Assembly (NCBI GenBank): GCA_947462875.1
Contig: CANHQJ010000016.1
Location: 1 to 64,000, forward strand
Direction of reading: 5' to 3'
Length of the DNA: 64,000 nucleotides
From: Verrucomicrobiia bacterium
GTDB lineage: Bacteria; Verrucomicrobiota; Verrucomicrobiia; Verrucomicrobiales; Akkermansiaceae
How positions within the stretch are numbered: position 1 is the stretch's first letter; every line of letters begins with the position of its first letter. This document shows positions 1-8,624 of the stretch, in pieces. The translations under genes were made by a program, and so were the position numbers. Below the pieces are notes generated by a model. The model was not told where the DNA came from and made no database searches. It worked only from the letters and a program-made list of their open reading frames with translations.

Positions 1-54
1 CCTTGCGCGCATCTTCTTTGTGTATTCTTCGATGCTTTTTTCACTCATACTCAT
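1..54 (-). CDS. N-terminal fragment of a putative transposase/integrase
   Basis: Only the first residues are in the window. Reading from the ATG at 54 gives MSMSEKSIEEYTKKMRAR, and the frame stays open to the edge; an upstream in-frame ATG exists at 66. A short N-terminus with a Y-x3-M-R-x-R pattern resembles the start of rve-type integrase transposases in which a DNA-binding segment precedes the DDE core. That comparison is from memory and rests on 18 residues. The direct repeats immediately upstream support a mobile-element identity. Confidence 0.35.
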   Translation of the reverse strand, partial: MSMSEKSIEEYTKKMRAR

Positions 55-64
55 GGCTGGCGCC

Positions 65-145
65 ATGGTGTCTCTATTTATGAGGCAACGGCACTCTCCC
101 AGTCACTCATGGAAATATTTATGGTGTCCGCTTCAATGAGGCAAC
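65..145. repeat. two 25-bp direct repeats, 56-bp period
   Basis: The copies at 65-89 and 121-145 share ATGGTGTC, then seven variable bases, then ATGAGGCAAC, so at least 18 of 25 positions match. They lie directly upstream of the putative transposase start and are most simply read as transposase-binding repeats in an IS end. Confidence 0.6.
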
Positions 146-208
146 ACGCTGATGGGCCATGGAGAAAATTTTCATTGCGCGGGAGGAAAATGATTTTATT
201 CTCGAAGC

Positions 209-1195
209 ATGACGCAATGGCACTATCACACACCCTCGGGCAGCAATGGCAGCACTGCTGAAGAAAATCTCTCGGAATTGGTCGAAAACGGCACTCTCAA
301 GGCGGACACGTTTGTTTGGAAATCCGGTATGACGGAGTGGCAACCGGCGGGCAAGGTCCTGCCGCAGTTGTTCCCGGTTTCCGCCTCGCCCCCACCGCCG
401 CCGATTCCCGCCATGGCGGGCAAGCGTTCGCATGAGATTGACTTTGCGATTCTCGGCGAAAGCATGCAGATGGTGGAGATCGAGCTGGATCCGAATGAGA
501 CGGTGATCGCCGAGGCGGGCTCGATGAACTACATGGAAGAGGGCATTTCGTTCGAGACAAAAATGGGCGATGGCTCCACGCCGGACAGCGGCTTCATGGG
601 CAAGCTCATGCAGGTCGGCAAGCGCGCCTTGACAGGCGAGTCCTTGTTCATGACACATTTCACCAACCGCGGCGCGGGCAAGAAGGCCGTGGCCTTCGCG
701 GCTCCCTATCCCGGCACGATCATCCCGGTGGATCTCTCGCAGCTCGGCGGCGAGCTGCTCTGCCAGCGCGACGCTTTCCTCTGCGCGGCGATGGGCACGC
801 AAGTGGGCATCGCGCTGAACAAAAAAATCGGCGCGGGATTTTTCGGCGGTGAGGGCTTCATTCTGCAGCGTCTCAATGGCGATGGCATGGCCTTCCTGCA
901 CGCGGGTGGCTTTGTGATCCGCAAGGAGCTGAAAGGCGAAAAATTGCTGGTGGATACCGGCTGCCTGGTGGCGTTTACGAATCAGATCAACTACTCGATC
1001 GAACGCGCGGGCAATCTGAAGTCCATGGTGTTCGGTGGCGAGGGTCTGTTTCTTGCCACCTTGCAAGGCCACGGCACGGTGTGGCTGCAGAGCCTGCCCT
1101 TCGGCCGCATGGCCGCGCGCATCGTCGGCGCCGGTGGCGGACGTCAGGAACAAGGCGGCGTGATCGGCGGCTTGAGCGGGATTTTCTCCGAGTGA
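209..1195 (+). CDS. GYF_2 domain plus AIM24/TIGR00266-family protein
   Basis: The 328-residue protein has two parts. Residues 1-55 look like a GYF_2 domain, with the W-x-Y start and the V-W-K-S-G-M-x-x-W-x-P signature. A proline/alanine linker follows. From about residue 70 to the end it looks like the AIM24/TIGR00266 fold: a glycine-rich beta protein with the conserved E-A-G-S-M segment and repeated G-G-E-G-F/L motifs. Cytoplasmic members are of unknown biochemical role; in mitochondria AIM24 affects inner-membrane organisation. No signal peptide is visible. The ATG at 209 is chosen because the GYF_2 domain begins at once after it. The gene stands alone between the IS end and a convergent porin gene. 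Family assignment is confident; function is unknown. Confidence 0.85.
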   Translation: MTQWHYHTPSGSNGSTAEENLSELVENGTLKADTFVWKSGMTEWQPAGKVLPQLFPVSASPPPPPIPAMAGKRSHEIDFAILGESMQMVEIELDPNETVIAEAGSMNYMEEGISFETKMGDGSTPDSGFMGKLMQVGKRALTGESLFMTHFTNRGAGKKAVAFAAPYPGTIIPVDLSQLGGELLCQRDAFLCAAMGTQVGIALNKKIGAGFFGGEGFILQRLNGDGMAFLHAGGFVIRKELKGEKLLVDTGCLVAFTNQINYSIERAGNLKSMVFGGEGLFLATLQGHGTVWLQSLPFGRMAARIVGAGGGRQEQGGVIGGLSGIFSE

Positions 1196-1202
1196 GAAGG
1201 TG

Positions 1203-1238
1203 AAAAAAATCGCAGCCACCTCGGAAAGTGGCTGCGAT
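1203..1238 (-). terminator. rho-independent terminator of the porin gene
   Basis: An 11-bp perfect stem (1209-1219 with 1228-1238) with an 8-base loop is followed, reading the minus strand, by a run of seven T. It lies 45 bases beyond the stop codon of the minus-strand porin. It may also slow the convergent plus-strand gene, but there is no U tract on that side. Confidence 0.75.
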
Positions 1239-1282
1239 CGCTACGAATCAGGAAAAAAAACAGGCTGTCGGTCAGGCAATGC

Positions 1283-2467
1283 TTACCACAGCCCCTCGAG
1301 CATTTTGTTGCCGGGGTAGGGAGCGGCGGAGTGCGGGCCGAAGAACATGCGGAAGCCGGCATAGAACGTGAGTGTGTCCTCGTCGTTCATTTTGGCATAC
1401 TCCACGCCCGTCATCAGCTTGATGCGGTGATCGGCGATGTAGTAGTTCAGGCCGATGTAGCCCGCTTGGTAAAAATCCCCGTCGGGCAAACCAGCCAGGC
1501 TTTCATACCGTCGCTGGCTTCTGAGTCCGTTGGACTCGCTGGATGAGGCGATCTGGTAGCGTCCCACGAGCTCGAGCACATCCGTAAGGAACACGCTCGG
1601 CTGGATATTGAGCCCCACGGCATTTCCTTTGGCACCGCCGAAGCCGGTGGTGACCTCGGTGACCAGCGCTGCAGAACCTTCCGTGAGGATCAAGGCACCG
1701 GAAACGGCATCATCGAAACGCTTCAGGTTCGTCGCGTTCTCATTCGCATCGCTGTGCAGGTAGCTGCCATAGAAGTAGGCCGTATCCGCGCCGAGAAAAT
1801 GTTCCAGATCATAGGTGGCGGCGGCGATGTAGGACCAGCCGGAATCTTGTTCGGTGAACGAATTCCACATGTCCGTGCCAGCGAAATTCGAGAAAATGCC
1901 CGTGTAGTATTCCAGTTTGCCGATTTTGCCTAACAGAGTGACCGCCGGGGTATAGTCCAGGCCCATCATGTTGGTGAACATCGAGCGCTCCATGAAGCTC
2001 ATGTAGCGGCTGGACACGTTACGGTCGTGGGTGAAACGATGCTTTTGCTGGCCGACGGTGAGGCTCACGGCATCGCTGAAAGTCCAGCGCGCCCACAGCT
2101 CGGTGAAACCATTGTAATCAGGATCAAAATCACTGCCGCTGATCGCCTGGGCATGGAGGGTGAGGCGATCGAACATTTTCGCCTGAAAACCGAGGCGAAC
2201 GCGGCGGCTTTCATAGCCCGTGTCTTCTCCATTGCTGCCATCGGTTTCATGAAAATGTCCGTGGTAGCGGCCCAGCAACCAGAATTCCTGGAGGAGCGGG
2301 TTGGTTTTGTCCTTGTAGAGCAGGCCGAGGTTTTCGAGCTGATCGCCGAGGGTTTGTTCTTTTTTCACCTCATCTTCGGCAGAGGTGATGATCGATGCGT
2401 CTTTTGCCAGAATGGGACTGGCAGCGAGCGTCAGGGCGAGGGCGATGATGGAGCGGTGTGTCAGCAT
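1283..2467 (-). CDS. OprP/OprO-like phosphate-selective porin
   Basis: A 394-residue outer-membrane protein. The ATG at 2467 is preferred over one 60 bases upstream because it opens a clear signal peptide (MLTHRSIIALALTLAASPILA). After a short charged segment the mature part shows the alternating pattern of beta strands, with the porin-type segments R-V-R-L-G-F near residue 90 and A-R-W-T-F followed by V-G-Q-Q-K. This pattern fits the Porin_O_P family, channels for phosphate or other anions. Substrate cannot be told from sequence. It is transcribed alone and ends at a strong terminator. The tRNA-Arg gene lies about 280 bases upstream on the opposite strand. Confidence 0.8.
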   Translation of the reverse strand: MLTHRSIIALALTLAASPILAKDASIITSAEDEVKKEQTLGDQLENLGLLYKDKTNPLLQEFWLLGRYHGHFHETDGSNGEDTGYESRRVRLGFQAKMFDRLTLHAQAISGSDFDPDYNGFTELWARWTFSDAVSLTVGQQKHRFTHDRNVSSRYMSFMERSMFTNMMGLDYTPAVTLLGKIGKLEYYTGIFSNFAGTDMWNSFTEQDSGWSYIAAATYDLEHFLGADTAYFYGSYLHSDANENATNLKRFDDAVSGALILTEGSAALVTEVTTGFGGAKGNAVGLNIQPSVFLTDVLELVGRYQIASSSESNGLRSQRRYESLAGLPDGDFYQAGYIGLNYYIADHRIKLMTGVEYAKMNDEDTLTFYAGFRMFFGPHSAAPYPGNKMLEGLW

Positions 2468-2747
2468 GGTGCTTTGGGTATGGGATGGAGCTGCCGGACT
2501 GATGGGAGGCAGTGCGGGTGAGCACAAGCACTATTGTGACAATTCGCGCCTCTGGGAATTAAATCTATGTGACAATTTCGACACAGAGATGCATTTTTTG
2601 ATTTTTGTGCTATATTATGCGCTTTTTTTATCTGAGTACCGATCATTGGCAGCGTGCTCGAACGATGAAGCCGCAGGAAATATGAAACCGACGCTTGCCA
2701 GAAGCGTCGTTGCCGTTCTAAGCTGCGCACCGCGAAAGCTCACACAT

Positions 2748-2819
2748 GGGCCCGTAGTCCAATGGATAGGACGATGGTCTCCGAAGCCGTAGGTACAGGT
2801 TCGATTCCTGTCGGGCCCA
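2748..2819 (+). tRNA. tRNA-Arg(CCG)
   Basis: The cloverleaf folds by eye: acceptor GGGCCCG with CGGGCCC, D stem GTCC/GGAC, anticodon loop CTCCGAA giving anticodon CCG (reads CGG, Arg), and a T arm with GGTTCGATTCC. The discriminator base is A and the 3' CCA is not encoded. In contrast, the tRNA-His at 42444 does encode CCA. Confidence 0.97.
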
Positions 2820-2948
2820 CTTGTGAAAGCAAGGCGTGGAAAACATTTCGCGTCAGAGAACGAGGAGAAAGTTCTTTTCCGGCGTTGACCTTCGAATGAA
2901 TTTGCATAGAGTGTGTCTGTCGCGACGAGGTTGCGACGCGTTCCATTT

Positions 2949-3473
2949 GTGACTGAACAAAGCGACATCGATTGGGGAAAATTTGACGGCTTTTCGTGGA
3001 TCCGCTGCAGTGGGAAGGGCAATTTCCTCTCCAGCCCTGCGTTGAAGCAATGCGCGGAACACTGCCTGCAAGCGGGCGAACGTTGCCTGGTGATCGATCT
3101 GCATCAATGCAGTGGCATGGACTCCACATTCATGGGCATGCTCGCGGGCCTGGCGATGCGCATCACCAAGCAGACCGGCGGCGGGCGGCTGGAAATTGCC
3201 GGAGCCGCGGAAAGAAACGTGAACTCGCTCGAGGACCTGGGCCTGGATGCCTTCATGGAAATCAATCCTGATAGCGCCACCTGGAGCGGGCAGGAGGAGA
3301 CCATACGCGGCGCACTCGCGTGCTGGAAAGCGCAGGCCCTGAACTCGCGCGAGCGCGGCCAGGAAGTGCTGGAGGCGCACAAGATCCTCTCCGCCGCGAA
3401 TGAGGAAAACGCGCAGAAATTCGAATCGGTGGTGCAATTGTTGGAAAACGAACTGGGGGCGCAAACCAAGTGA
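2949..3473 (+). CDS. STAS-domain anti-sigma factor antagonist-like protein
   Basis: A protein of about 174 residues with a STAS fold: a V-I-D-L-H-Q-C-S-G-M-D-S-T-F segment that matches the SpoIIAA/RsbV phosphorylation loop. The Ser of the D-S-T motif is the usual phosphoacceptor. The C-terminal tail of about 70 residues is helical and charged, longer than in typical SpoIIAA. The gene sits 36 bases upstream of a SpoIIE-type phosphatase, which is the expected partner that would dephosphorylate it. No anti-sigma kinase is nearby. The start is uncertain: GTG at 2949 begins just before the conserved region, and a GTG at 2913 is also in frame; neither has a good ribosome-binding site. Confidence 0.82.
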   Translation: MTEQSDIDWGKFDGFSWIRCSGKGNFLSSPALKQCAEHCLQAGERCLVIDLHQCSGMDSTFMGMLAGLAMRITKQTGGGRLEIAGAAERNVNSLEDLGLDAFMEINPDSATWSGQEETIRGALACWKAQALNSRERGQEVLEAHKILSAANEENAQKFESVVQLLENELGAQTK

Positions 3474-3509
3474 TGGCACTGCATCTATCGCATGAGTTGA
3501 ACCCGAACC

Positions 3510-4961
3510 ATGTCCCTTGAATTTTACATCGTCTGTGGCCTAGTGGCGTTGGTAGTGCTGATGGCGCTCTGGGGCTCGCGTGCGCGGCGCAGCGCGAAGC
3601 TGCTGGAGAAGGAAAAAAGCGACATCGTGGGTGAGGAAGAAAGGATGTTTCACTTCCTGCACGATCTGGGCGAGGCGATCGAAAAGGACTCCTCGCCGCA
3701 CAGCGTGAACCGCATGATCGTGGACGGCGTGGTGGACGTGGTCAGTGCCAAAGGCGGGGCGATGTACCTGAGCAATGATACCCGCGAATTGTTGGTGCCG
3801 AAGTATGTGAGCGAACAATGCCCGCAGCTCATCGGTCTGCCGCTGGAGGTGATGCGCCGCGCGCAAAAGGATCCGCGCGTGGCCGAGAGCCACATCCGTT
3901 TGTCGAACCAGGCCAGCGATGAGGGCATACTCGGGCATTGCCTGATGGTGGGCAAGGCGGTGCACGTGCCGGATGTGAAAACGCACGAATCGTTCCGCGA
4001 TGCTTTTGTCAATTTCGAGGAAGACGTTTCCGCCATGCTGGCTCCGCTCCGCCACGGCGGCAAGGATCTGGGCGTGCTGGCCGTGGCGAAGCCGCACAGC
4101 CAGGGAGTGTTCAATGAGCATGACTTCAGCGTGTTCCGCTCGGTGGCGGAGCAGTCGTCGTTTGCGCTGGGAAATTCGTTGGTGCATCTGGAGGCGAATG
4201 AAAAACGCTCGCTGGAAAACGAACTGCGCACCGCACGCGAGGTGCAGCGCATTTTGCTGCCCCAGCAAAATCCCTTGATCGAGGGCTACCGCGTGGCGGG
4301 CACCAACACCCCAGCGCGCATCATCAGTGGCGACTACTATGATTTCATCGATCTCGGCGAAAAACGCTGGGGGCTGGTGATCGCGGATGTGTCCGGCAAG
4401 GGCGTGGCCGCCGGCCTGCTGATGGCGATGTGCCGTAGCGTGTTGCGCTGTGTGGCCATGGGCGAGACCTCGCCGGCGAAAGTGCTGGCACTCGTCAACC
4501 GGCAGTTGTTTCCCGATATCCGCGAGGACATGTTCATCAGCATGGCCTATCTGATTCTGGATGGCGATAGCGGGCAGGCCGTGATGGCGCGCGCGGGACA
4601 TGATCCGGCATTCTGGTTTCACAAGGAAACGGGAGAGGTTACCCAAATCAAGCCGTCCGGACTGGCGGTGGGGATCGATGAAGGCGACGTCTTCGAGCGT
4701 GTGACCAAGGACTATGCCTTCCAGATCGAACCCGGCGACTGTTTGCTCCTGCATACCGATGGCGTCAAGGAAGCGCTCAATGGCGAGGAAGAAGAATACG
4801 GCCTCGAACGCATGAAGTCCACCTTCCTGCAAAATTCCCCGCTGGGAGCGGAGGCGGTGCTGCAGCAGATGTTGCGCGCCCTGAAAGAATTCACCGGTGA
4901 CGCGCCGCAAATGGATGACATCACCATGGTGGCCTTGGAAAAACGCAATCCGAGCGCCTAA
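3510..4961 (+). CDS. membrane-anchored GAF/SpoIIE-type serine phosphatase (RsbU-like)
   Basis: A 483-residue protein. Residues 4-22 are a transmembrane helix (YIVCGLVALVVLMALWG). Residues about 45-225 look like a GAF sensor domain. A short coiled-coil linker ending E-L-R-T-A-R-E-V-Q-R-I-L-L-P leads to a PP2C-like SpoIIE domain (about 250-480). This domain shows the metal-binding motifs S-G-D-Y-Y-D, A-D-V-S-G-K-G-V-A-A, R-A-G-H-D-P and D-G-V-K-E-A, with D-D-I-T near the end. The set is complete, so it should be active. It likely removes phosphate from the STAS protein encoded just upstream in response to a cytoplasmic signal sensed by GAF. This is a partner-switching module controlling a sigma factor or another output. 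Confidence 0.92.
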   Translation: MSLEFYIVCGLVALVVLMALWGSRARRSAKLLEKEKSDIVGEEERMFHFLHDLGEAIEKDSSPHSVNRMIVDGVVDVVSAKGGAMYLSNDTRELLVPKYVSEQCPQLIGLPLEVMRRAQKDPRVAESHIRLSNQASDEGILGHCLMVGKAVHVPDVKTHESFRDAFVNFEEDVSAMLAPLRHGGKDLGVLAVAKPHSQGVFNEHDFSVFRSVAEQSSFALGNSLVHLEANEKRSLENELRTAREVQRILLPQQNPLIEGYRVAGTNTPARIISGDYYDFIDLGEKRWGLVIADVSGKGVAAGLLMAMCRSVLRCVAMGETSPAKVLALVNRQLFPDIREDMFISMAYLILDGDSGQAVMARAGHDPAFWFHKETGEVTQIKPSGLAVGIDEGDVFERVTKDYAFQIEPGDCLLLHTDGVKEALNGEEEEYGLERMKSTFLQNSPLGAEAVLQQMLRALKEFTGDAPQMDDITMVALEKRNPSA

Positions 4962-4976
4962 CCGCTTCGCCGTTCC

Positions 4977-5342
4977 ATGAAACTTTTCCCCTTGCGCACC
5001 TGGCATCGGCTTTGTTCCCTGACTCCCTTGTTGGCGGTGGCGATCGTGGGCCTGTGGTTCCTGCCCGCCACCTCGCGCTGGCAACTGCTGGCCCTTCCCT
5101 TGGGCGGCGTGCTGGTGAGCATCGCCCTGCTCGGCGCCTGGCAAGGCTGGCTGTTGGCACGGCGACGCCTGGAATTCGGCTGCCCCCAGTGCCGCAAGAA
5201 CGCCCTGGTCACCGCGGCGGACAAAAAGCGCTGGCATCTCGATTGCCCCGAGTGCGGCCCGCTCACCATCCACACGGGTTGGCGCAGCCTCCGCATCGCC
5301 TCATACGCAAAAAAACGCCCCCGCCATCGATCCAAAAAATAA
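4977..5342 (+). CDS. small membrane protein with C-terminal zinc-ribbon
   Basis: A 121-residue protein of no recognised family. Two hydrophobic segments (about residues 14-30 and 37-56) predict a hairpin in the inner membrane. The C-terminal part holds C-P-Q-C and C-P-E-C pairs, about 21 residues apart, which would form a four-cysteine zinc ribbon, followed by a strongly basic tail. It starts 15 bases after the phosphatase stop codon and is probably cotranscribed with it, so a role with the partner-switching pair is possible but unproven. Confidence 0.65.
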   Translation: MKLFPLRTWHRLCSLTPLLAVAIVGLWFLPATSRWQLLALPLGGVLVSIALLGAWQGWLLARRRLEFGCPQCRKNALVTAADKKRWHLDCPECGPLTIHTGWRSLRIASYAKKRPRHRSKK

Positions 5343-5369
5343 GCGATCCCACAATGTCGCGGGATCGCT
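5334..5369 (-). terminator. rho-independent terminator between convergent genes
   Basis: A perfect 9-bp stem (5342-5350 with 5361-5369) with a 10-base loop is followed on the minus strand by TTATTTTTT. It lies about 30 bases beyond the stop of the minus-strand cytochrome gene. The stem starts at the stop codon of the convergent plus-strand gene. Confidence 0.8.
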
Positions 5370-5400
5370 GATGGAAAATGATTGAGAAAAATCGCTGCGG

Positions 5401-6927
5401 TCAGATGCCGGCTTCGATCACGCACTGGGGCAGCTTTTTCTTCAGCTCTTCGATCCCGGCGGGGGTGACCTTGCTGCGCCAGACGTAGAGTTTTTTCAAC
5501 TGCGGCAGGGCGGCGAGTTTTTGCAGGCCGGCATCGGTGACTTCGGTGCCGTAGATGTTCAGCGATTCGAGCGATGCCATTTTTGCGACCGCGTCCATGC
5601 CGGCATCGGTGACTTTGGTTTCCGATAGGCGCAGGGCGCGCAAGCCTTTGGCAGGGGCGAGCAGGGCGAGGGACTTGTCGGTGATCACGGCGGCGGAGAA
5701 ATCGGCGGAGACCAGACCGGTCATAACGGGGCCGAGCTTGGCGGTATCGTCATCGCTGAATTTCCCGCGCATGCTGACGGCGGTGAAGGTGAGGCAAGCG
5801 GAGTCCTGGGACTCGAACTGCACGGCACCGGGGAAGGATTTTTGCACTTCGGCCATGGCGGCCTTGAGGGCATCGCGCTGGTTGTCAGCCTTCGGTGCGG
5901 CTTCAGAGGTGCTGGGTGCAGGAGCGCTTGGTTTTTTCACCACCGGCGCTTGTTTGGCGATGATGGCGGCGACATCGGCGGGTGCCTTGGCTTCGCTGAG
6001 CTTGACGGTAGGCGAGGCACCGGCATTGATCCACCACTTGATCACGGTGAGCTGTTCGGGGGTGAGGCCGGGCTTTTCATCAGGGGGCATGCGCTCATCG
6101 TCATCGATGGGCAGCTCGCAACGGATCACGATATTGCTCTTGGCGGCATCTCCGGCGACGAGGCCAACGCCTTCTTTGCCGCCTTTGACCAGCAGCTCGT
6201 AGGTGTCCATGCGGAACTTGCCTTTGATTTTATCGGCATTGTGGCACTTCCAGCATTTTTCCTCCATCATCGGCGCGACCACGTCCTGATACACGAGCGG
6301 CTCGGCGGCGGGCGCATCTCCAGCGGGATCTGCTGCGTTTTCCACTTTTCCACCGAGCAGTGGCTTGAGGGCGGGTGGAGCGTATTTGCTAAGGTAGTCG
6401 GTGCCGTGCACCATGGACGCACCATCATGACTGGCGAAGGCCATCACGCCCGCGCTGATGAGGAGCAGGAAGCGGTAGAACCATGCGGCGGAGGCTCCGG
6501 CATCGGTCCAGGACTTGACGATGTAGGCGAGAATGGTCACGCAGGAAAAGGCAATGCCGCCCCAGAGGTGGCGATTGCCGAGATCCGTCGCTTCGCCATC
6601 GAGATCGCTTTGATACAGCAAAAATCCCGCAATCACCGCGATGACCGAGGAAACGGCGGCGAAAAACATGATGCTGCGCGTGGAGGAGACATCACGGGTG
6701 AACAGGGAGGCGAATTCCTGCAGCAGGGCCAAAGTCAGGATGCCGATGGGCAAATGAAGAATCACCGGGTGAAAGCGGCCGAGAAATCGCATCATGTCGG
6801 GCATCGCCTCGCCATTCGGTGGGCCGGCGATCCCTGGCATGGCCAACATGCCTGCGCAGGCACCCAGTCCGAGGATGGTGAGAAAAATCGGTTTACGACG
6901 TGTGGTTGCTTCGGTGGAGTCGCTCAT
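5401..6927 (-). CDS. DUF2231 membrane protein with PSCyt1-type haem domain and leucine-rich repeats
   Basis: The 508-residue protein is built in three parts. Residues about 15-175 contain about five hydrophobic helices with H-P-V-I-L-H-L-P-I-G-I, the signature of DUF2231. A periplasmic C-type cytochrome domain follows, with C-W-K-C-H near residue 225 and the M-P-P-D segment that supplies the distal Met; this is the Planctomycete cytochrome C (PSCyt1) type. After a P/A-rich linker, the last 150 residues carry L-x-x-L-x-L repeats, a leucine-rich-repeat array. This combination is typical of Verrucomicrobia and Planctomycetes. It is probably an electron-transfer component; its partner is not known and it has no DUF1553/1549 neighbour here. 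Confidence 0.88.
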   Translation of the reverse strand: MSDSTEATTRRKPIFLTILGLGACAGMLAMPGIAGPPNGEAMPDMMRFLGRFHPVILHLPIGILTLALLQEFASLFTRDVSSTRSIMFFAAVSSVIAVIAGFLLYQSDLDGEATDLGNRHLWGGIAFSCVTILAYIVKSWTDAGASAAWFYRFLLLISAGVMAFASHDGASMVHGTDYLSKYAPPALKPLLGGKVENAADPAGDAPAAEPLVYQDVVAPMMEEKCWKCHNADKIKGKFRMDTYELLVKGGKEGVGLVAGDAAKSNIVIRCELPIDDDERMPPDEKPGLTPEQLTVIKWWINAGASPTVKLSEAKAPADVAAIIAKQAPVVKKPSAPAPSTSEAAPKADNQRDALKAAMAEVQKSFPGAVQFESQDSACLTFTAVSMRGKFSDDDTAKLGPVMTGLVSADFSAAVITDKSLALLAPAKGLRALRLSETKVTDAGMDAVAKMASLESLNIYGTEVTDAGLQKLAALPQLKKLYVWRSKVTPAGIEELKKKLPQCVIEAGI

Positions 6928-7014
6928 TTTGATGATAGGGGATACGGGGAAAATGCCGCCATCTTTCGAGAATTCGCGCGCGAATGTGGCAGTGTGGAGG
7001 GAAAGGGGGGAAGA

Positions 7015-7287
7015 TCAGACATCGATGATGGGATCTTTCGCGGTCGGCTTCGGGCCGAAGCTCCCCGATGCGGCAGGGTCTTTGCTCTGCTTGCGGCTTT
7101 TCAGGAAGGGCATGAATTGCGCGATGTCGATGCCGAGATAGGCGAGGGACTTGGTGAGCAAGACCAGTGCGATGGCTTCATCGATGAAAAAGAAGGGGAT
7201 CGGCGGCAGATCAAAGGGTGTGAAGATGACCCAGGCGCTGACGAGCGCGATGACAAGCGCAAACAATTTGGCGAATGCTTTTTTCAT
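7015..7287 (-). CDS. small hypothetical inner-membrane protein
   Basis: A 90-residue protein with two hydrophobic segments (residues 6-24 and 29-50) and a polar C-terminal tail. No family is recognised with confidence. A segment of the type P-I-P-F-F-F-I-D-E-A is reminiscent of small YkvA/DUF1232-like membrane proteins, but this is weak. The gene lies between the cytochrome and the TMEM43-like gene, all on the same strand, with gaps of about 70-90 bases. Confidence 0.6.
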   Translation of the reverse strand: MKKAFAKLFALVIALVSAWVIFTPFDLPPIPFFFIDEAIALVLLTKSLAYLGIDIAQFMPFLKSRKQSKDPAASGSFGPKPTAKDPIIDV

Positions 7288-7356
7288 GGGAGGATTCTAG
7301 TGGCGGGAAGGGGTCATCGCAATGGGAAAAGTGGCGCATTTTTCCAAGCTCTGCGA

Positions 7357-8505
7357 TCAAGCCGATTTTTTGCTCAAGGCGCGGATGATGAGGACCATGC
7401 AGCCCACGGTCACGATCAGGATCGCAGCGCCGAGGAGCGGGCGATACCAGAGCCAGGCGAGGGAAATGGTGAGCGAGCTGCCGATGCCTGCGAGCAGAAA
7501 CGCGATCAGGCCCGTGCCGGCACCGACGATGCGACCGGCGAGAGGCAGGACATCGGCGAGGATTTTCAGGGGCTGGAAGATGCACACAAGTCCGAGAAAC
7601 ATCAGCAGCAGCCCCAGTCCGCGCAGCAGCCATGTCATCATGGTGTTTTCGGATTGTGCGGCGGCGAACATGCTTTCCTTTGACTGAACACCACTGGTGA
7701 TGCGGGCGATCTTGGTCTCGGTTTTCGTGGTGTAGGGCTCGAAGGTGTCTTTGATTTGTCGCACCAGCACGCTCGCGTCTCCCGCGGGGATGGACTCGAA
7801 CTTGATGCGTAGGTCGCCGAGCTTGGGCTCGTCCGGGTTTGTGGATAGATAGAGCCAGTTATCGCGTAACTGGGCGCGGGATTGCAGCGCCTCTGGCAAG
7901 GTTTCTTTCGCTGGCGGCGAGAGCGGCTTGTAGTCATTCCACGCTGCGATCAGGAAATCCGGCAAGCGGTACGCGCCGAGGCTGACTTGTTTGGCGGAAA
8001 AATTCTCGCTGTTGTACAGCGGCTCCGGGTTGCCATGGCCGGCGGGCTTTTGGAACTCGGAGGAGCGGTGCATTTTCGCATCCCACTCGGTGCGGTAGGT
8101 GTATTCCGTCACCGTCTCCTCGCCGCCGCCCATTTTGGTCCTTTTTTTGGTGCTTTTTTGCTCGGTCCATTGGAACATTTCCACGTTGCGGCGGAGCTTG
8201 ACGGTGCCGGGGAGCTGGAGGCCGAAGACGGGATCGGCGACCGCGTCTTTCGCCTCGGCGCGGGCGCTGGTATGGACGAGCTTGCCATCGTTCGCGGGAT
8301 CGATGGCCTCCGCTGACGCCTCGACGCAGACTTTTTCCCCCTCCACCAGGCCTTGGTAGGTTTTCACGCTGCGGCCTTCATTCCACCACAACAGGGGAAA
8401 GGAGCCGACGGTCAGAATGAGGCCGACCAGCATACCCGTGATGGATTTGCCGATGCGTGAGAGCCAGCCGGTGTGGGAAACTTCGGTAAAAGTGTCGTCG
8501 CTCAT
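7357..8505 (-). CDS. TMEM43/LUMA-family membrane protein
   Basis: A 382-residue protein. The ATG at 8505 is chosen because MSDDTFTEV begins the conserved part; an upstream in-frame ATG adds 26 residues that look non-coding. A first transmembrane helix (about residues 19-38) ends in W-W-N-E-G-R, the family signature. A long extracytoplasmic domain follows, with P-V-F-G-L-Q and the W-T-E segment, then three or four C-terminal helices. TMEM43 homologues in bacteria are of unknown function; in animals they sit in the nuclear/ER membrane. No operon partner points to a role. Confidence 0.85.
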   Translation of the reverse strand: MSDDTFTEVSHTGWLSRIGKSITGMLVGLILTVGSFPLLWWNEGRSVKTYQGLVEGEKVCVEASAEAIDPANDGKLVHTSARAEAKDAVADPVFGLQLPGTVKLRRNVEMFQWTEQKSTKKRTKMGGGEETVTEYTYRTEWDAKMHRSSEFQKPAGHGNPEPLYNSENFSAKQVSLGAYRLPDFLIAAWNDYKPLSPPAKETLPEALQSRAQLRDNWLYLSTNPDEPKLGDLRIKFESIPAGDASVLVRQIKDTFEPYTTKTETKIARITSGVQSKESMFAAAQSENTMMTWLLRGLGLLLMFLGLVCIFQPLKILADVLPLAGRIVGAGTGLIAFLLAGIGSSLTISLAWLWYRPLLGAAILIVTVGCMVLIIRALSKKSA

Positions 8506-8624
8506 AATATCGTGCAGTGCTTTTCCTAAGAATATCCGTGATTCCACGGCACTGAAAAGCATATTTTCTTTTGAAATTTGCACGAATTTCCCATTCTCCG
8601 TCGTTGTGATATGTCAGAACCCTT

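Larger units (their letters stand above)
1..145. mobile_element. probable end of an insertion sequence
   Basis: The left edge carries the start of a possible transposase on the minus strand, and upstream of it two copies of a 25-base direct repeat (65-89 and 121-145). Repeated binding sites next to a transposase start are typical of IS ends. The body of the element lies outside the window, so family and terminal inverted repeat cannot be verified. The outer boundary is placed at the end of the second repeat by inference. Confidence 0.4.

Noticed and set aside
3540-5273. 577-codon open frame opposite the phosphatase
   Set aside because: Antisense to a complete SpoIIE domain; His/Gln/Arg-rich shadow composition.
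5842-7683. 613-codon open frame opposite the cytochrome gene
   Set aside because: It runs antisense to a gene with clear haem and membrane motifs, and its residue mix (many His, Gly, Asp) is that of a shadow frame in GC-rich DNA.
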